7,048 nt of DNA from Dehalococcoidia bacterium (GTDB lineage: Bacteria; Chloroflexota; Dehalococcoidia; SAR202; UBA11138). The notes below the pieces were generated by a model that did not search any database, was not told the origin of the DNA, and saw nothing but the letters and a program-made list of their open reading frames with translations. Within the stretch, counting starts at the first letter, position 1. Each line of letters begins with the position of its first letter. The stretch spans positions 1 to 7,048 of the forward strand of contig JAAXHY010000438.1 of NCBI GenBank assembly GCA_012270665.1, in the 5' to 3' direction. The translations under genes were made by a program, and so were the position numbers. Below are positions 6,869 through 7,048 of this stretch, in pieces.

Positions 6869-6885
6869 GGCGCATCTCTAGCGCC
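6869..6885 (+). other. Small hairpin in the uvrA leader
   Basis: GGCGC (6869-6873) pairs with GCGCC (6881-6885) around a seven-base loop, right at the predicted 5' end of the uvrA transcript. It may stabilise the mRNA or be incidental; no T-run follows. Confidence 0.25.
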
Positions 6886-6913
6886 ATGTCCGCTTCTCTC
6901 TAAATCCGCCGAC

Positions 6914-6918
6914 GGAGG
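6914..6918 (+). promoter_or_regulatory. Ribosome binding site of uvrA, unusually far from the start
   Basis: GGAGG is a strong Shine-Dalgarno match, but 13 bases separate it from the ATG at 6932, longer than the usual 5-9. No ATG, GTG or TTG lies in frame between them, and protein similarity begins at the ATG, so the start holds despite the spacing. Confidence 0.5.
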
Positions 6919-6931
6919 ATCCTTTTTCATC

Positions 6932-7048
6932 ATGCCTCTTGAGAACATCGTCGTTCGGGGCGCGCGCGAACACAACCTCAAGAATGTCAACGTAACCATC
7001 CCACGCAACAAGCTGGTCGTGATCACCGGCGTGTCGGGATCGGGCAAG
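6932..7048 (+). CDS. uvrA: UvrA excinuclease ABC subunit A, 5' part only
   Basis: The 39 codons present read like the N-terminus of UvrA: the start [18 protein letters not shown] is followed by a basic loop and strand ([11 protein letters not shown]) and the first Walker A motif, GVSGSGK (33-39), cut by the window edge. UvrA is the DNA-damage-sensing ATPase of nucleotide excision repair; it loads UvrB in the cytosol and normally has over 900 residues. The gene runs off the right end of the window. Its own promoter and leader lie at 6830-6931, and its G+C-rich composition matches the left part of the window rather than the adjacent restriction-modification genes. The identification is secure from this short stretch because the GAREHNLKN and Walker A combination is characteristic. 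Confidence 0.93.
   Translation, partial: MPLENIVVRGAREHNLKNVNVTIPRNKLVVITGVSGSGK

Noticed and set aside
1..7048. CRISPR array, tRNA or rRNA genes, insertion sequence
   Set aside because: No regularly spaced repeats, no tRNA-like cloverleaf sequence and no transposase or terminal repeats were seen by eye on either strand.

Overview
The window looks like a stretch of bacterial chromosome with G+C-rich housekeeping or accessory genes, into which a lower-G+C restriction-modification module has been placed. I cannot name the organism from sequence alone. A G+C-rich genome carrying an Uma2-type nuclease gene with a coiled-coil tail, a DUF2461 gene and a TrzA/AtzA-type amidohydrolase would suit Chloroflexota (for example Dehalococcoidia/SAR202-like lineages), but this is a weak inference. 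Promoters with recognisable sigma70-type -35 and -10 boxes lie in front of the methyltransferase gene and in front of uvrA.

Layout. Positions 1-248 are a non-coding leader with a 16-bp perfect palindrome and a larger hairpin-forming inverted repeat. A DUF2461 protein gene follows on the plus strand (249-938). An Uma2-family putative endonuclease is on the minus strand (1106-1945). Divergent from it is an amidohydrolase of the chlorohydrolase/deaminase type (2072-3475) that has the metal ligands but lacks the usual catalytic glutamate. Positions 3476-3809 hold no gene, but contain a good promoter (3706-3735) overlapped by an imperfect dyad.

The centre of interest is 3810-6729. A 691-residue DNA amino-methyltransferase related to the DUF1156 group, with cysteine pairs resembling zinc ribbons between its SAM-binding and catalytic motifs, overlaps by 8 bases a 283-residue protein that I read as a NotI-like restriction endonuclease. 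The latter has four N-terminal cysteines and a D...ExQ active site. Together they form a compact two-gene Type II-like restriction-modification system: the methyltransferase would protect the host's sites and the nuclease would cut unmodified DNA. The methyltransferase gene comes first, and the nuclease start codon lies inside its last codons, so their translation is probably coupled. No controller (C) protein gene is visible.

The window ends in the first 39 codons of uvrA (from 6932), preceded by its own promoter (6830-6859) and a strong but distant ribosome binding site. The restriction-modification pair thus sits between the amidohydrolase gene and uvrA, and its base composition differs clearly from both, which suggests acquisition by transfer.
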